Source: Portulaca oleracea (Eukaryota; Streptophyta; Magnoliopsida; Caryophyllales; Portulacaceae). From it: DNA of 64,000 bases. The DNA lies in contig CM055877.1 in the NCBI GenBank assembly GCA_029582165.1, positions 7,493,855 through 7,557,854 on the forward strand, written 5' to 3'. Made by a program: the position numbers and the translations under genes. The notes under the pieces were generated by a model, which was not told the origin of the DNA, searched no databases, and was given only the letters and a program-made list of their open reading frames with translations. This document shows positions 63,886-64,000 of this stretch, in pieces. Each line of letters starts with the position of its first letter. The first letter of the stretch is position 1.

Positions 63886-64000
63886 CTCCCTCTGTTCTAT
63901 ATTATTTGCACGCTTTGAAAATTGTTTAGTCAAACTTAAAAATTTTGACCATAAATTTTTTAATATATACAATGACTTATTAAATAAAATTACTACCATT
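63886..64000. mobile_element. Stowaway MITE (family S2), cut by the window end
   Basis: ctccctctgttctatatta followed by aaaattttgaccataaattt and aataaaattactaccatt matches the left half of 47747-48004. Confidence 0.75.

Overview
This window looks like nuclear DNA of a eudicot plant. The genes have several exons with GT-AG introns, intergenic DNA is AT-rich, and the transposons are typical of plants (Ty1/copia LTR elements, Mutator-like elements, Stowaway, Harbinger-like and hAT-like MITEs, tRNA-derived SINEs). Species cannot be fixed from the sequence alone. All exon joins below come from reading frames and splice motifs, not from transcripts.

Host genes in order: (1) a SURP + CID domain, CHERP-like splicing-related protein on the minus strand (coding 2785-5602, non-coding first exon near 6.7 kb); (2) a small intronless membrane protein of unknown function (9296-9745, plus); (3) a mitochondrial alternative oxidase on the minus strand (10240-14372, four exons, 355 aa, all expected motifs intact); (4) a DUR3-type urea/proton symporter on the minus strand (25818-34108, ten exons, 728 aa, one GC-AG intron); (5) ribosomal protein eL13 (RPL13) on the plus strand (45031-47084, four coding exons, 208 aa); (6) a polyamine/H+ symporter of the PUT/LAT family on the plus strand (main coding exon 61528-62997), probably with a distant first coding exon at 53199-53360 joined through an 8.2-kb intron.

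Most of the rest is mobile DNA. A complete Ty1/copia element (19645-24683) has 227-bp LTRs that I read as identical and a perfect 5-bp target duplication. Its gag and pol lie in different frames (-1 relationship). It sits inside an older LTR-like remnant. Mutator-like elements with 9-11 bp target duplications are unusually common: 12538-13096, 16671-17410, 30465-30988, 33325-33883, 37515-38615, 38819-40634, 42012-43718 and 50856-52410. Two of them are Pack-MULEs. The one at 38819-40634 carries a nearly whole EF-hand gene, and the one at 50856-52410 joins fragments of two unrelated host genes (a hydroxyproline-rich glycoprotein family gene and an organellar-type tyrosyl-tRNA synthetase). The element at 42012-43718 is almost one giant hairpin and ends about 240 bp upstream of the RPL13 promoter box.

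The genes are unrelated housekeeping and transport functions (splicing, mitochondrial respiration, urea uptake, translation, polyamine uptake) and do not form a pathway. The most notable content is the transposon biology: gene-fragment capture, long hairpins, nested MITEs, related empty sites in a duplicated DUR3 upstream region, and element insertions inside host introns and close to promoters.
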